This document shows, piece after piece, positions 53,301 through 61,222 of a stretch of DNA of 64,000 nucleotides. Source of the DNA: Ashinkailepas kermadecensis. Lineage: Eukaryota; Arthropoda; Thecostraca; Neolepadidae. The stretch covers positions 337,501-401,500 of the forward strand of contig JAOTOM010005050.1 of the NCBI GenBank assembly GCA_034440615.1. The letters run 5' to 3'. Under the pieces are notes generated by a model, which did not search any database, was not told where the DNA came from, and was given only the letters and a program-made list of their open reading frames with translations. The stretch's first letter is position 1. Each line of letters opens with the position of its first letter. A program made the translations under genes and the position numbers.

Positions 53301-56300
53301 TGCACTATTAGTTGGCTGCACGTCATCAGTCATTTACGTTGTCTCGATTCCCTCGGTTATTCCCTCGATAAGGTGGTCTCCGCAATTTGTTCGCCCAGTC
53401 TTTAGGTCCTCGAAGTCTAGCTGAATATTGCTAGATCCATATCTATTGTTGGCCATTCTTACCAACATGACGCCATCAGAAAATTTGACCACCCCACTTC
53501 TTAGTCCTACCTCAATGTTGTTCACAAAGATGACAGAAGTGGATCTAGAACGAAGCCCTGTGACACCCCACTTAGAACATCCTTCCATTCATATCTTCAT
53601 CCATATAATATTACCATTTGTTTCCTTTTCCTTAATCATGCTACACAACAGCTCTGGACTTTTCCATCAGTCATGCTGCCTCAACTGATGAATTATATGT
53701 ATGTGTGCAACTTCTCCAAAGGCTTTACCAGTATTAGTACTGCACGTCTAAGTATTGCCAATTTCCCGAGCTACATACTCCATAAATCCCAGGTTATCTT
53801 TGCCAGGTCTCCCAGATTGAAATCGATGCTGAGCGTCCCTTTCAATGAAACGTCTTATCAGGATGAGCTTCAACATTTCCCTTGACAAGTTCTTCCAGCA
53901 CTTTAAAAACTAGTCAAGCTAAACCGACTGGCGGGTAACTGCTTACAGTTTGCATTGCACTACTTGAAAATGCGTACTAGATTTGCATTACGCCAAACTT
54001 CAGGTACTTCGGAACACAAACAAAACACTGTCTGAAAATTATACCTGGAGGAATTGCTTAACACCTGAGCATACTTGAGTACAATCCTAGCATATATGCC
54101 ACCAGGGCGTCCAGCTTTAATTGGCTATATTATCTGCAAATATTTTCACACCCACTCTCACTCTCCTAGCCAGGCTGTCTTCATTATGTCCATGCCATAA
54201 TCGAGCAAGTTCACAGCATGAGCCACAGCCATGTGAAGTCTCACCTTCATTGTCTTTTTCATGGCTACATTTTACACCAATCACGGATTACGTTCTCAGT
54301 AGCATTTCAGAGCATGGCCGCACTTATGCGACGTGGCAACACATGAGCAGTCGGGGCCTGAAGTACACATTTAAACATAGGCGTAGGAGCGTGGTGGGCC
54401 AGGGGGCAAGCGTCCCACCTTTGGGACCTTAGCCATCAACCCCCATGGGATAAAATAGCCTGGCGCCTCCACGTTTCACCCATGTTTCTACGCTTCTGCA
54501 TATACATGCGCAAGCATGGCATTATACCAGAAACCGGTTGACAGTGTGTGTTACCAAAATGCTGACAGGGGGCAAGAAACATATGGAACAATCATAATTT
54601 ATCTCGGGATTGTATTCAGGATCTCCACCGACCCTTTAGCTTTACGTTGAGCAATGCTCCTTGCCCATGACGATAAACTTCAGTGGATATGCGACTATCC
54701 CTACGTTCCCATCGGTGCTTTAACACCACTACTGACGACACTTCGCAAACTACTACACCACACTGTTTTTTGTTTGTTTTTTTTCTCTTTTCAGAACCCT
54801 TCTGGAAACACCACGACGGGGGAACAGCAGTGATGCGGGGATATCGCATCGAATCATCCTGATTTTCCTACCCTCTATATACTATCTTCCGGTAAATCAT
54901 TGAGACTGGTGGTGAAGGCAGGGCGGATGTGACTTATCTGGAGGGAGTGCCGATAATTCTACAGTTTGGCTGGTTCGCCAATATCCATAGCTTCGACATA
55001 TGGGCTCGTGGACTCGCGGTGCTTGGGTGCTTCCCAGTAAACTTTCAAATGGACCCATTCAGTCAGGTTAAAAAAAAACTCCTCGATTGTCATTGACAGG
55101 ATGCTATTTGCATTTACTGTAGCCACAATACATCCGGGATCGTCTTGGAGTAAGATCGCATCGATGTCGCTCGCTCCGATTCACTCCAGATACACATGAT
55201 GCCCACAAACCATCACAGTTTGTCCGCATCCAATACTGTAAGTGCTTCCAACGGCGCTCGACATCACAGGATCACCTCGAGCCCTGGCCGACGCAAAGCA
55301 GAACACCTGGACTTCAACATTGCGCTTCGTTTGTGGTCACCTGACCACCGGTGACTTTATAAGTGGCGCCATTGCCGAGAAAAACAACCGGCACAACCGG
55401 TATAGCCGGCACAGCTGGGACAAATAACCGGCGGTGGAACTGCGGCGTGATGCAGTGTGCGGCGGTGGTCAGAGGAGATGTGCCGCCGCATGCGGTGGTC
55501 AGAGTAGATGTGCCGCCGCATGCGCTGGTCAGAGTAGATGTGCCGCCGCATGCGGTGGTCAGAGGAGATGTGCCGCCGCATGCGCTGGTCAGAGGAGATG
55601 TGCCGCCGCATGCGCTGGGTCAGGAGATGTGCGCCGCATGCGCTGGTCAGAGGAGAGTGCCGTCTGGTCAGAGTAGATGTGCCGCCGCATGCGTGGTAGG
55701 GACATGGTAGAGATTGCCGCCGCATGCGCTGGTCAGAGTAGATGTGCCGCCGCATGCGCTGGTCAGAGTAGATGTGCCGCCGCATGCGGTGGTCAGAGGA
55801 GATGTGCCGCCGCATGCGCTGGTCAGAGTAGATGTGCCGCCGCATGCGCTGGTCAGAGTAGATGTGCCGCCGCATGCGCTGGTCAGAGTAGATGTGCCGC
55901 CGCATGCGGTGGTCAGAGTAGATGTGCCGCCGCATGCGCTGGTCAGAGTAGATGTGCCGCCGCATGCGCTGGTTGGAGTAGATGTGCCGCCGCATGCGGT
56001 GGTCAGAGTAGATGTGCCGCCGCATGCGCTGGTTGGAGTAGATGTACGTGTGTGGAATAAGTCCTGGAGATGGTCGGGTGGTCGTGCTGCAGTCTATTGT
56101 GTGTGCGTGTGTGCATGCGTGCGTGCCCTTGGGTGCACGCATAACATCCGAGCATCCCAAAAACCCATTCCTCTGGGAACCAGCGAGACCCGCTCACGCT
56201 TTAAATAGTGCTTGGCTTTTTGGTATTTCGATTCGCCTGCGGACAACGCATACAAAACATCGGAGCGGCGGATGCAAATAATTGGCGTAAAGCGCTCCAA

Positions 56301-59300
56301 CGCGGCGCACCAACGCGGCGCACCACCTGCGTCGTGCGGCGCAGTATGCAAGCCGAAGACGCCAAAATCCACCAACAGATCGATGAATTCCACGAAATCA
56401 CGGTTGGTTGGTTGGTTATTTGGGCTTGGGGGGGCATCGACTGCGTTGGTCATACAGCGCCCATACAGCATACATTTGAGTTGCATTAATAAATGTAGCA
56501 TTGGCTGACAATTTTGATAGCATTGCCAACATTATGACAAAATCGCGAATGATGAACCTGGTAACTGCTCTTACAGTTGAGTGCTGCCCTGCCACACCTG
56601 ATCAAAGACAATTTATGAAGCTGAGACTTCGCTTACAGGAGATCTAAACAGACATACGGGTCATGTAAAGTGTGGGTCTCCACTTCTTCGAATTATAAAA
56701 TGTTCCCACCTTTACAACCTGCGGTCACTTATTAGAATAGTTCATTTCAAACTGCAAGCCGTTTAAAGCTAAACCCACTCAACCTAAGAATAAACTAAGT
56801 TATAATTAAAATGAACTATTGGGAATCTATTGATAAAAACATAACTGCGAATCATGGGTTCGTCTGGAACCCCTTAATTGCGGTAGAGCCTTCCAGTTTC
56901 CCACCTACGGCTTCCAGGGCATTTCCTCATACATGGGAGCTGCCGGGCGACCCTGAGTTCTAATCACTCTGGGCAGATACTGGTGACTCAGAGGTGTCGG
57001 TCCCCTCTCAGACTTGTCAATCGCTCCCCAGAGACCCCGGTCACTCCAAGTTGTGTGTCACTCCTTGGAGCTCTCAGTCGATGTGCGCATGTCGGGGAGA
57101 TTCCCGCAGTCGGATGACATCAACAGCGGAAATATCGGCCATTCACGTGAGTGGTCGGTCCACCTGGGAGAATTACTGAGAGTGGCCGAGTGGCCGGATA
57201 GCGAACGTCCCAGCACCAGCACATGATCGACCGCCACCGCAGGGCACGTGCGTACCGACTCCAGCCGGTCATACTGCACTACTGCAGCCACTCTCCAGTA
57301 CTGCAGCTGCAGCCCCACTCGTGTACTGCAGCTGCAGCCGCACTCGTGTACTGCAGCTGCAGCCACACGTGTACTGCTGCACTCGTGTACTGCAGCTGCA
57401 GCCGCACTCGTGTACTGCAGCAACACTCGTGTACTGCAGCTGCAGCCGCACTCGTGTACTGCAGCTGTAGCCACACTCGTGTACTGCAGCTACACTCGTG
57501 TACTGCAGCTGCACTCGTGTATTGCAGCTGCAGCCGCACTCGTGTACTGCAGCCGCACTCGTGTACTACAGCTGCAGCCACACTCGTGTACTGCAGCTGC
57601 AGCCACACTGGTGTATTGCAGACTATCGGTGAGTGGGAGGTGCCATCACAGTCTTGGCACCTTTTTAACACGCGCACTGGAGGGGGGGGGGGGCGAAATC
57701 CGCCCACCCCTCCGGTTTTTCGTACATAACTCCAGATTTTACTGGTCGACATACGACATTTTTTGCGTACCTGCTTAGAAGTGTCCGGCGCGTCGTTTAA
57801 AGCAAGAAAACGGAAATCGACCCAAAAAAATTAGTTAGAGTTAGGGACCGTTAAAGTGAAAACATTTCGTAGCGCCAGACCACAAAAATTGGCGCTGATG
57901 CGCTTCCCGTATATTGGCAAAAGGGAAGTGTTCTTGGCAACACTAGCGACTTGTTTAATGTATATCGTTATGTTATATAGTTGCAAGGTCATGGTAGGTC
58001 ACCGAGGTCAAGTTCATGACAGGTTAATGGAACCAAACTTGGTCAACTGGAATTTTGTCATAAATGCAAATGACTGTCATACGATTGATGTCGCTTTGCA
58101 TGTTACTCCCTACACATCCTGGAAACTACTGTTTGTCATTGTGTACCGTAAGTGTTTCCATACTTTATTCACGTACTTCACTCCTTTCTTCGCGAAGCCG
58201 ATTGCGCCGAGCTGCCCGACGGAGCAGTCGGGCGGGCGGCCCGGTTCCGGTAACTGGAACAGGTAACTGACCTGATAAAGTGCTGCGATATAGGTGACCT
58301 GAGGTAAAATTCCGGGTCTAGCATCTGTATTGCATCATTAGTAATGTTCAAAACATCATTGATGCCCATTTTGGAGCATTTAAACACAATCACAGCGATC
58401 CATAACAATGACAAGCCAAGCCACGGCAAACAAGAAAATTTTGACATATGTGACCTCATTTGACCTCGAAGATATTGACCTAGTCATGAAATTTGCACAC
58501 CAGAGTTCACTACCGTACCCATCCACCCTGCGAATTTCGTTACTCCAGCTTTAATAGCCCCCCCCCCCCTCCAGTGCGCGTAATTTGCAGAGGCCCTCCA
58601 GGGCGCGTGTTAATGGGAAAAATGAAGAATAGTGATATTTGGCGTTGCATTGGGAGGACACGTGTGTCCAGACCTCCCAGTCGTATGTTGCCTATCACAC
58701 TGCATGCAGCAACGCTGTGGTACTTACTGCGTGTCTCACTACTATGCAACACAGTGATATATCAACTCTACAAACAGTTCTACAAGCACCACCAGTGTGC
58801 CAAAACTCGCACTGCAGCATGTCCAACCGAATCCCCGAAGTGGGCACAAAACCGCAGCAATGGAGAAGAAAACGGAGCAGAAATCCATCGACGGTCGATG
58901 CCGGTGCGCGGCTGTGCGCTGCACAAGGCCAGGGCGGCCCACACCTCCGTCGGCGACCACACAAATCACACCCCCTCGCTGACGAGTGGTCGGCGAGGGG
59001 GCTGCCGCCACGTGGCTCGGCTCGATAACGGGACGGACCCGAGCGACCATAGTCGGCTGCCTCCAAGGGTCACACGTGTATCGCCCCGACCGGCCCGACC
59101 GGCGCTGACGGCGACACCGGAACACCACCGGACAGCGACGGTCCCAGCGTGGCCGGCCGGACCAGACAGGCGCCCACGGCGACACCGGCACACCACCGGA
59201 CAGCGACGGTCCCAGCGTGGCCGGCCAGACCAGACAGGCGCCCACGGCGACACTGGCACACCACCGGACAGCGACGGTCCCAGCGTGGCCGGCCCGACCA

Positions 59301-60837
59301 GACAGGCGCCCACGGCGACACCGGCACACCACCGGACAGCGACGGTCCCAGCGTGGCCGGCCGGACCAGACAGGCGCCCACGGCGACACCGGCACACCAC
59401 CGGACAGCGACGGTCCCAGCGTGGCCGGCCCGACCAGACAGGCGCCCACGGCGACACCGGCACACCACCGGACAGCGACGGTCCCAGCGTGGCCGGCCCG
59501 ACCAGACAGGCGCCCACGGCGACACCGGCACACCACCGGACAGCGACGGTCCCAGTGCCCTAGGGCACTGGCGGTCCTAGAGCGCAATGACGCCCTTGCA
59601 TGCAGACATTTGACATCAACATTATGGTGTTGACTGGAAAGAACTCCCTTCAAAGGGTCTCAGTTTCCCCTGCCTAGAGCTGAACTTTCCGCCTCTGGTG
59701 AATTCCAAACTCACTCGGTCTTATCCAGGTACTAATACAACACGAACGAGATTCGAGGGCGGAACACCGTCCTACGGTGCTGCCATATAATTGGAACTGT
59801 AAACAATCTGTTTGTTGAATGGTGAAAATTTGACATTTTCTGGAATGTCAAGGTGGAATCGTACCATCTGGTAGTGGTGTATTTTCATATTTATCCGAAA
59901 TAAGGGTACTTTATATCGTTGACATAAAACGTGAAAGTCAAAGGTATTCCTCTGCAGCATACATGTCACCATTGCCTTCCCTACATGATATATTCCATAG
60001 CAATACAATGGGAAATATATTTTAGATCTTACAACTCTAAACTCCTGTACCATGGTGCCAGATGTGGCCAGATTGAGATAGTTGCTTGGTATGGGGAAGC
60101 CTCACCTGGACTGGTAGTATGGGGAGTATCACCTATACTGGTGGTACAGGGGAGCCTCACCTGGACTGGTGGTACAGGGGAGCCTCACCTGAACTGGTGG
60201 TATGGGGATCCTCACCTGGACTGGTGGTATGTGGTAGCCTCACCTGGACTGGTGGTATGGGGAGCATCACCTCTGGACTGGTAATATGGGAAGCCACACC
60301 TGGACTGGTGGTACGGGGAGCCTCACTTGGACTGGTAGTACAGGGGAACCTCACCTGGACTGGTGGTATGAAGATCCTCACTTGGACTGGTAGTACAGGG
60401 GATCCTCACCTGGACTGGTGGTATGGGGAGCATCACCTCTGGACTGGTAATATGGGAAGCCACACCTGGACTGGTGGTACAGGAGAGTCTCACCTGGACT
60501 GGTGGTATAGGAGAGCCTCACTTGGACTGGTGGTATGGGGAGCCTCACCTGGACTGGTGGTACAGGAGAGTCTCACCTGGACTGGTGGTATAGGAGAGCC
60601 TCACTTGGACTGATGGTATGTAGGAGCCTCACTTGGACTGGTAGTACAGGGGAGCCCCACTTGGACTGTTGGCACAGGGGAGCCTCACATGGACTGGTGG
60701 TATGGGGAGCCTCACCTGGACTGGCAGTATGGGGATCCTCACCTGGACTGGTGATGTGGGGTGGAGCGGTGCCGCTTGCTGACCGGCCGCATCTGCACCT
60801 CCTGGACGTCCTCGGGGCGCTTTCTGCCGCGCGGCAT
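33304..60837 (-). CDS. DCUN1D4/5: DCN1-like protein, DCUN1D4/5 type, six exons (whole gene)
   Basis: Six exons on the minus strand (60837-60743, 51289-51213, 42426-42282, 41527-41419, 36472-36265, 33395-33304) join in phase to 726 nt, 241 residues plus TGA. Family knowledge: DCN1-like proteins hold a NEDD8-charged E2 (UBE2M/UBE2F) against a cullin and promote cullin neddylation. The PONY domain spans about residues 40-225. The cullin-binding DAD patch is visible as D187 (NRDQW), A211 (ENGA) and D217 (WPVLLD), spaced 24 and 6 residues as in human DCUN1D1. The basic N-terminus (GRKRPED, SKRHR) and the absence of a UBA domain or myristoylation site point to the nuclear DCUN1D4/5 branch rather than DCUN1D1/2 or DCUN1D3. 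Length is close to human DCUN1D5 (237). Introns 1-5 are about 9.45, 8.79, 0.75, 4.95 and 2.87 kb. An upstream exon outside the recognised coding start is likely. Confidence 0.95.
33398..34160 (-). repeat. 48-bp minisatellite made of the exon 6 splice acceptor
   Basis: About 17 copies (counting the genuine one) of a 48-bp unit with shorter variants. On the gene strand each unit reads: GT-rich stretch, CTGAC (branch-point-like), then GACGTGCGCAG/GGCCGG, then the codons for WPVLLD. The unit is thus a 3' splice module plus the first six codons of exon 6. Splicing to a full-length copy would give [13 protein letters not shown]. The array fills the last 0.76 kb of intron 5, directly against the true acceptor. 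Confidence 0.95.
34161..34739. other. Intron 5 spacer, nothing identified
   Basis: Unique sequence between the acceptor array and the micro-SINE copy. No exon signal. Confidence 0.5.
34753..34807 (-). mobile_element. Micro-SINE-like repeat (GGGCGC family), copy with 13-bp duplication
   Basis: A 55-bp insertion precisely flanked by GTATACGCCACTG at 34740-34752 and 34808-34820. On the minus strand it starts with a GGGCGC...GCGCCCC inverted pair and ends CCTAAACACCAATCCACCA. The same core occurs at about 37150, 39500, 51100 and 56400. Confidence 0.85.
35124..35304 (-). mobile_element. tRNA-derived SINE, family B, complete copy
   Basis: Flanked by exact 13-bp target-site duplications TCGCTGCACTCCT (35111-35123 and 35305-35317). 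The minus-strand head has A-box TAGCTCAGTTGGTAGAGC and B-box GTTCGAATC, most like tRNA-Lys(CTT). The anticodon stem does not pair, so it is not a working tRNA. The body matches 29481-29586. It has no poly(A) tail. It lies in intron 5. Confidence 0.92.
35318..36054. other. Intron 5 spacer, nothing identified
   Basis: AT-rich unique sequence without a recognised exon. Confidence 0.5.
36055..36264 (-). repeat. Degenerate repeat resembling the exon 5 donor
   Basis: On the plus strand, variants of a segment like ATTACCCACAGGCGCCATCC recur at about 36090, 36112, 36190 and 36218, at irregular 22-35 bp spacing. They lead up to the real junction ACTCACAGGCGCC at 36259. Read on the gene strand these are GGCGCCTGTG(A/G)GT-like, the end of exon 5 plus its donor. 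The copies are diverged, so this would be an old array. Confidence 0.6.
36265..36472 (-). CDS. DCUN1D4/5: DCUN1D4/5-like exon 5 (two of the three DAD-patch residues)
   Basis: 208 nt; residues 143-211 plus the first base of W212. It begins [10 protein letters not shown] and contains [18 protein letters not shown] and [19 protein letters not shown]. It supplies D187 and A211 of the cullin-contacting DAD patch. The acceptor is GGCCAG (AG at 36474-36473) and the donor is GCCT/GTGAGT (GT at 36264-36263). Downstream, about 200 bp of degenerate repeats resemble the donor itself (ACCCACAGGCGCC variants on the plus strand). Confidence 0.96.
37145..37213 (-). mobile_element. Micro-SINE-like repeat, copy with (GTTA)n tail
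   Basis: AGTTAGTTAGTTAGTTAGTT followed by TTTAGGGGCGCATCGACTAC and GGTCATGCAGCGC. The core matches the copy at 34753 and the tail is a short tetranucleotide run. No clear target-site duplication. Confidence 0.75.
37214..38490. other. Intron 4 spacer, nothing identified
   Basis: GC-rich patches with short ORFs on both strands; no exon of this or another gene recognised. Confidence 0.45.
38493..38535. repeat. (GGGGCC)n tract
   Basis: About five GGGGCC hexamers with one interruption on the plus strand. The DCUN1D4/5 transcript would carry the C-rich strand. G-quadruplex formation on the plus strand is likely from sequence alone. Confidence 0.9.
38820..39093. repeat. 54-bp minisatellite, five copies, open on both strands
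   Basis: The unit contains GAACGTTTGCCATCGTGCAC, TGCCTCCTGCGGGAAGTCGC and CTTCCTCACGGATA. 54 is a multiple of three: the minus strand reads [18 protein letters not shown] five times. On the minus strand each unit also has CTTCCCGCAG/GAGG and CC/GTGAGG. It lies in intron 4. Confidence 0.92.
39494..39536 (-). mobile_element. Micro-SINE-like repeat, short copy
   Basis: TTTTAGGGCGCGCCGACTGC, then ATTGGCCATTTTGCGCCC, matching the family core. Tail reduced and no clear flanking duplication. Confidence 0.7.
39537..40675. other. Intron 4 spacer with a possible LINE end
   Basis: A minus-strand stretch at about 40325-40410 reads [18 protein letters not shown], which resembles the CxxC-H-C ending of some LINE ORFs. 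No reverse transcriptase is seen beside it, so this is weak. A C-tract lies at about 39949-39966. Confidence 0.3.
40680..40995. repeat. 65-bp minisatellite
   Basis: Five copies of a unit with ACACCRAACGAGYATCCGAC, AGAACACAGCGAGGCTGAGC and a variable middle. Confidence 0.9.
41419..41527 (-). CDS. DCUN1D4/5: DCUN1D4/5-like exon 4
   Basis: 109 nt; completes Q106 and encodes residues 107-142, including [16 protein letters not shown] and [13 protein letters not shown], the conserved helical part of the PONY domain. The acceptor is CCTGTCAG (AG at 41529-41528) and the donor is CGG/GTAAGT (GT at 41418-41417). Intron phase is 0 to exon 5. A 17-nt piece of the donor region (41400-41416) is repeated exactly 72 bp away at 41328-41344. 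Confidence 0.96.
42282..42426 (-). CDS. DCUN1D4/5: DCUN1D4/5-like exon 3
   Basis: 145 nt; residues 58-106 (split codons at both ends). It contains [20 protein letters not shown] and [20 protein letters not shown], nearly identical in pattern to vertebrate DCUN1D4/5. The acceptor is CCTTGGCAG (AG at 42428-42427), preceded by branch-point-like CTGAC. The donor is CTGCA/GTGAGT (GT at 42281-42280). About 55 bp upstream of the acceptor begins the 3.4-kb tetranucleotide array of intron 2, which reads (CAGA)n in the transcript. Confidence 0.96.
42480..45918. repeat. (TCTG)n compound array, 3.4 kb
   Basis: TCTG and TGTCTG units with frequent TATG and GTGTC variants fill the end of intron 2. In the gene transcript the array reads (CAGA)n and stops about 55 bp before the exon 3 acceptor. 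Plus-strand frames over 1,000 codons long (CLSVCVC repeats) are by-products. Confidence 0.97.
46061..46249 (+). mobile_element. tRNA-derived SINE, family A, copy 2
   Basis: A-box TGGCCGAGTGG, B-box GGGTTCAACC, then the same body as 11881-12067 and tail CCACCCAATAAACAACAACC. Flanked by TGTCAGA at 46054-46060 and 46250-46256. Inserted in intron 2 antisense to the gene. Confidence 0.88.
46257..47495. other. Intron 2 spacer, nothing identified
   Basis: AT-rich unique sequence; no recognised exon. Confidence 0.5.
47500..47735. repeat. 48-bp minisatellite
   Basis: Five copies of a unit containing ACACAAACCAACTACCCAGG and ATCCATACGGTTCGCACGAG. Confidence 0.93.
47784..47823. repeat. (GATCAC)n microsatellite
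   Basis: About six perfect hexamers. Confidence 0.95.
47824..49162. other. Intron 2 spacer, nothing identified
   Basis: AT-rich unique sequence; no exon or repeat with a second copy was noticed. Confidence 0.5.
49163..50186. mobile_element. piggyBac-like non-autonomous element 1 (TTAA-flanked)
   Basis: TTAA at both ends (49163-49166, 50183-50186). Imperfect terminal inverted repeats: CCCGCGCACGTC on the left, CACTCGCACGTC as complement on the right (10 of 12 match). Just inside are G-tract palindromes (G8-CAGATATCTG-C8 at 49180-49205; an imperfect one near 50113-50140). The interior has many GACCTGAGGTCA-like words and no transposase frame. Confidence 0.7.
50187..51088. other. Intron 2 spacer, possible related element
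   Basis: Contains AGGTCAAGTGAGGTCACC words and a G-tract near 50876 like those of the TTAA elements, but I found no clear ends. Confidence 0.4.
51101..51161 (-). mobile_element. Micro-SINE-like repeat, copy with 12-bp duplication
   Basis: A 61-bp insertion flanked by CCCATGCTACCA at 51089-51100 and 51162-51173. Core TTTAGGGCGCATGGACTTC and GGTCATGTAGCG, with a short GTTAGTCAGTTA tail. It sits about 50 bp beyond the exon 2 donor. Confidence 0.85.
51213..51289 (-). CDS. DCUN1D4/5: DCUN1D4/5-like exon 2 (start of PONY domain)
   Basis: 77 nt; completes R32 and encodes residues 33-57 plus the first base of G58. The [10 protein letters not shown] stretch corresponds to the conserved CLEWFYEYA of the family. 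The acceptor is GCTGCAG (AG at 51291-51290) and the donor is CTCG/GTGAGT (GT at 51212-51211). Phases fit exon 1 (phase 2) and exon 3 (phase 1). The donor is followed by further GTGAGC-type hexamers at 8-bp spacing. Confidence 0.93.
51295..51530. repeat. Degenerate repeat with CACGTG words
   Basis: Loosely periodic segments (about 35-50 bp) such as GGTCACGTGATAA, AGTCACGTGGACAACG, GGCACGTGGATAACAGCG and GGTCACGTGACAACGG lie just upstream of the exon 2 acceptor in the transcript. Confidence 0.5.
51531..53325. other. Intron 1 spacer, nothing identified
   Basis: A short near-duplicate lies at about 51720-51800 (ACGGCCACAAACTCGCGTGG and ACGGCCACAAAGTCGCGTGG). Otherwise unique. Confidence 0.5.
53330..54130 (-). 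pseudogene. Decayed LINE reverse transcriptase fragment
   Basis: Read 54130 to 53330 in shifting frames, blocks follow the order of a non-LTR reverse transcriptase: [15 protein letters not shown] (GPDGI region), [51 protein letters not shown] (DFSKAFD region), [16 protein letters not shown] (SGVPQGSVLGP region), [10 protein letters not shown] and [11 protein letters not shown] (in place of the FADD motif). The second catalytic Asp is replaced by Gly in FSDG, and several stops and frameshifts are present. A CR1/Jockey-type clade is likely but not decided. It lies in intron 1, same strand as the gene. Confidence 0.8.
54131..55435. other. Intron 1 spacer, nothing identified
   Basis: Its left part may continue the LINE fossil, but I could not follow it. 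No other signal. Confidence 0.4.
55440..56045. repeat. 30-bp minisatellite
   Basis: About 20 copies of GATGTGCCGCCGCATGCGCT plus GGTCAGAGTA, with a disrupted part at about 55615-55700. Each unit holds the palindrome GCATGC. Confidence 0.94.
56403..56463 (-). mobile_element. Micro-SINE-like repeat, copy with (GTTG)n tail
   Basis: GGTTGGTTGGTTGGTTATTT followed by GGGCATCGACTGCGTTGGTC and ATACAGCGCCC. Same architecture as the other four copies. No flanking duplication was noticed. Confidence 0.75.
56464..57280. other. Intron 1 spacer, nothing identified
   Basis: Unique sequence; no exon recognised. Confidence 0.5.
57285..57615. repeat. 25-bp minisatellite (CTGCAG-rich)
   Basis: About 14 copies of ACTCGTGTACTGCAGCTGCA plus GCCGC, with several internal deletions. 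Confidence 0.92.
57665..58613. mobile_element. piggyBac-like non-autonomous element 2 (TTAA-flanked)
   Basis: TTAA at 57665-57668 and 58610-58613. Terminal inverted repeats CACGCGCACTGGAGGG (left) and CACGCGCCCTGGAGGG (right, complement) match at 15 of 16. A second inverted TIR copy (ACGCGCACTGGAGGGGG) lies inside the right end at about 58556-58583. The interior shares the G-tract, CGGTTTTTC word and AGGTCA-type words with element 1. No transposase frame. Confidence 0.82.
58614..59080. other. Intron 1 spacer, nothing identified
   Basis: Becomes GC-rich towards the following array. Short ORFs only. Confidence 0.45.
59085..59565. repeat. 68-bp minisatellite
   Basis: About seven copies of a unit with GTGGCCGGCCCGACCAGACA, GGCGCCCACGGCGACACCGG and CACACCACCGGACAGCGACG. 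Copies are almost identical, so recently amplified. Its last copy ends in CCCTAGGGCACTGG. Confidence 0.95.
60090..60742 (-). repeat. 27-bp minisatellite made of the exon 1 splice donor
   Basis: About 24 copies (counting the genuine one) of a roughly 27-bp unit. On the gene strand each reads CCAGTCCAG/GTGAGG followed by about 12 intronic bases. The first part equals the end of exon 1. Around seven copies carry CCAA/GTGAGG, which is a weaker donor. Using any decoy would retain the true donor in the mRNA, and its bases give R32 followed at once by TGA. The array occupies the first 0.65 kb of intron 1. Confidence 0.94.
60743..60837 (-). CDS. DCUN1D4/5: DCUN1D4/5-like exon 1 (N-terminal basic region)
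   Basis: Encodes residues 1-31 plus two bases of codon 32, beginning [12 protein letters not shown] and rich in basic residues, as expected for the nuclear-localisation segment of DCUN1D4/5. The donor is CCAG/GTGAGG with GT at 60742-60741. Upstream of the ATG the frame stays open for nine codons (27 nt) back to a good acceptor, TTGGCAG, whose AG lies at 60866-60865. The exon therefore probably continues to 60864, with a further 5' exon outside the genes seen here. The nine codons may be 5' UTR or an N-terminal extension, since DCUN1D4 also has a longer isoform ending in V before its MP start. I chose the ATG at 60837 because MP plus a basic stretch matches the family. Confidence 0.88.
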
Positions 60838-61015
60838 CACAATGCGACCTTGATTCAACAGGCTCTGCCAACATAAAATGGACTATAGCATGGTATGGCA
60901 TGTACACACACATCCTTGAGTTTGTGCACTGTCAACAGCTAGGAGATTAGGCTTTGAAAAAGTGTTTTTTTTGATTTTTTAAATATTTACATTAAAACAT
61001 TCTTGTCCAAGAAAT

Positions 61016-61222
61016 CATACAAGATACAACCAAAACTGCAACATGTTTCTTCATACATAACTAATCAATATATTTGAACACCCAAGTTATATCTAGTGGT
61101 ACATTTTCCTCTGAAGGCATGCCAGGTTTCAAGTCAACATCAGGTCAAGTCACAGACATGACCTGAATTGTCCAGAAGGTACATATATTCCATGCATTCT
61201 AGAAGCCAAAATATGAACTAAT
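61016..61222 (+). repeat. Diverged dispersed repeat, copy 2
   Basis: Co-linear with 1690-2000; see the shared blocks there. No coding capacity. Confidence 0.65.
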
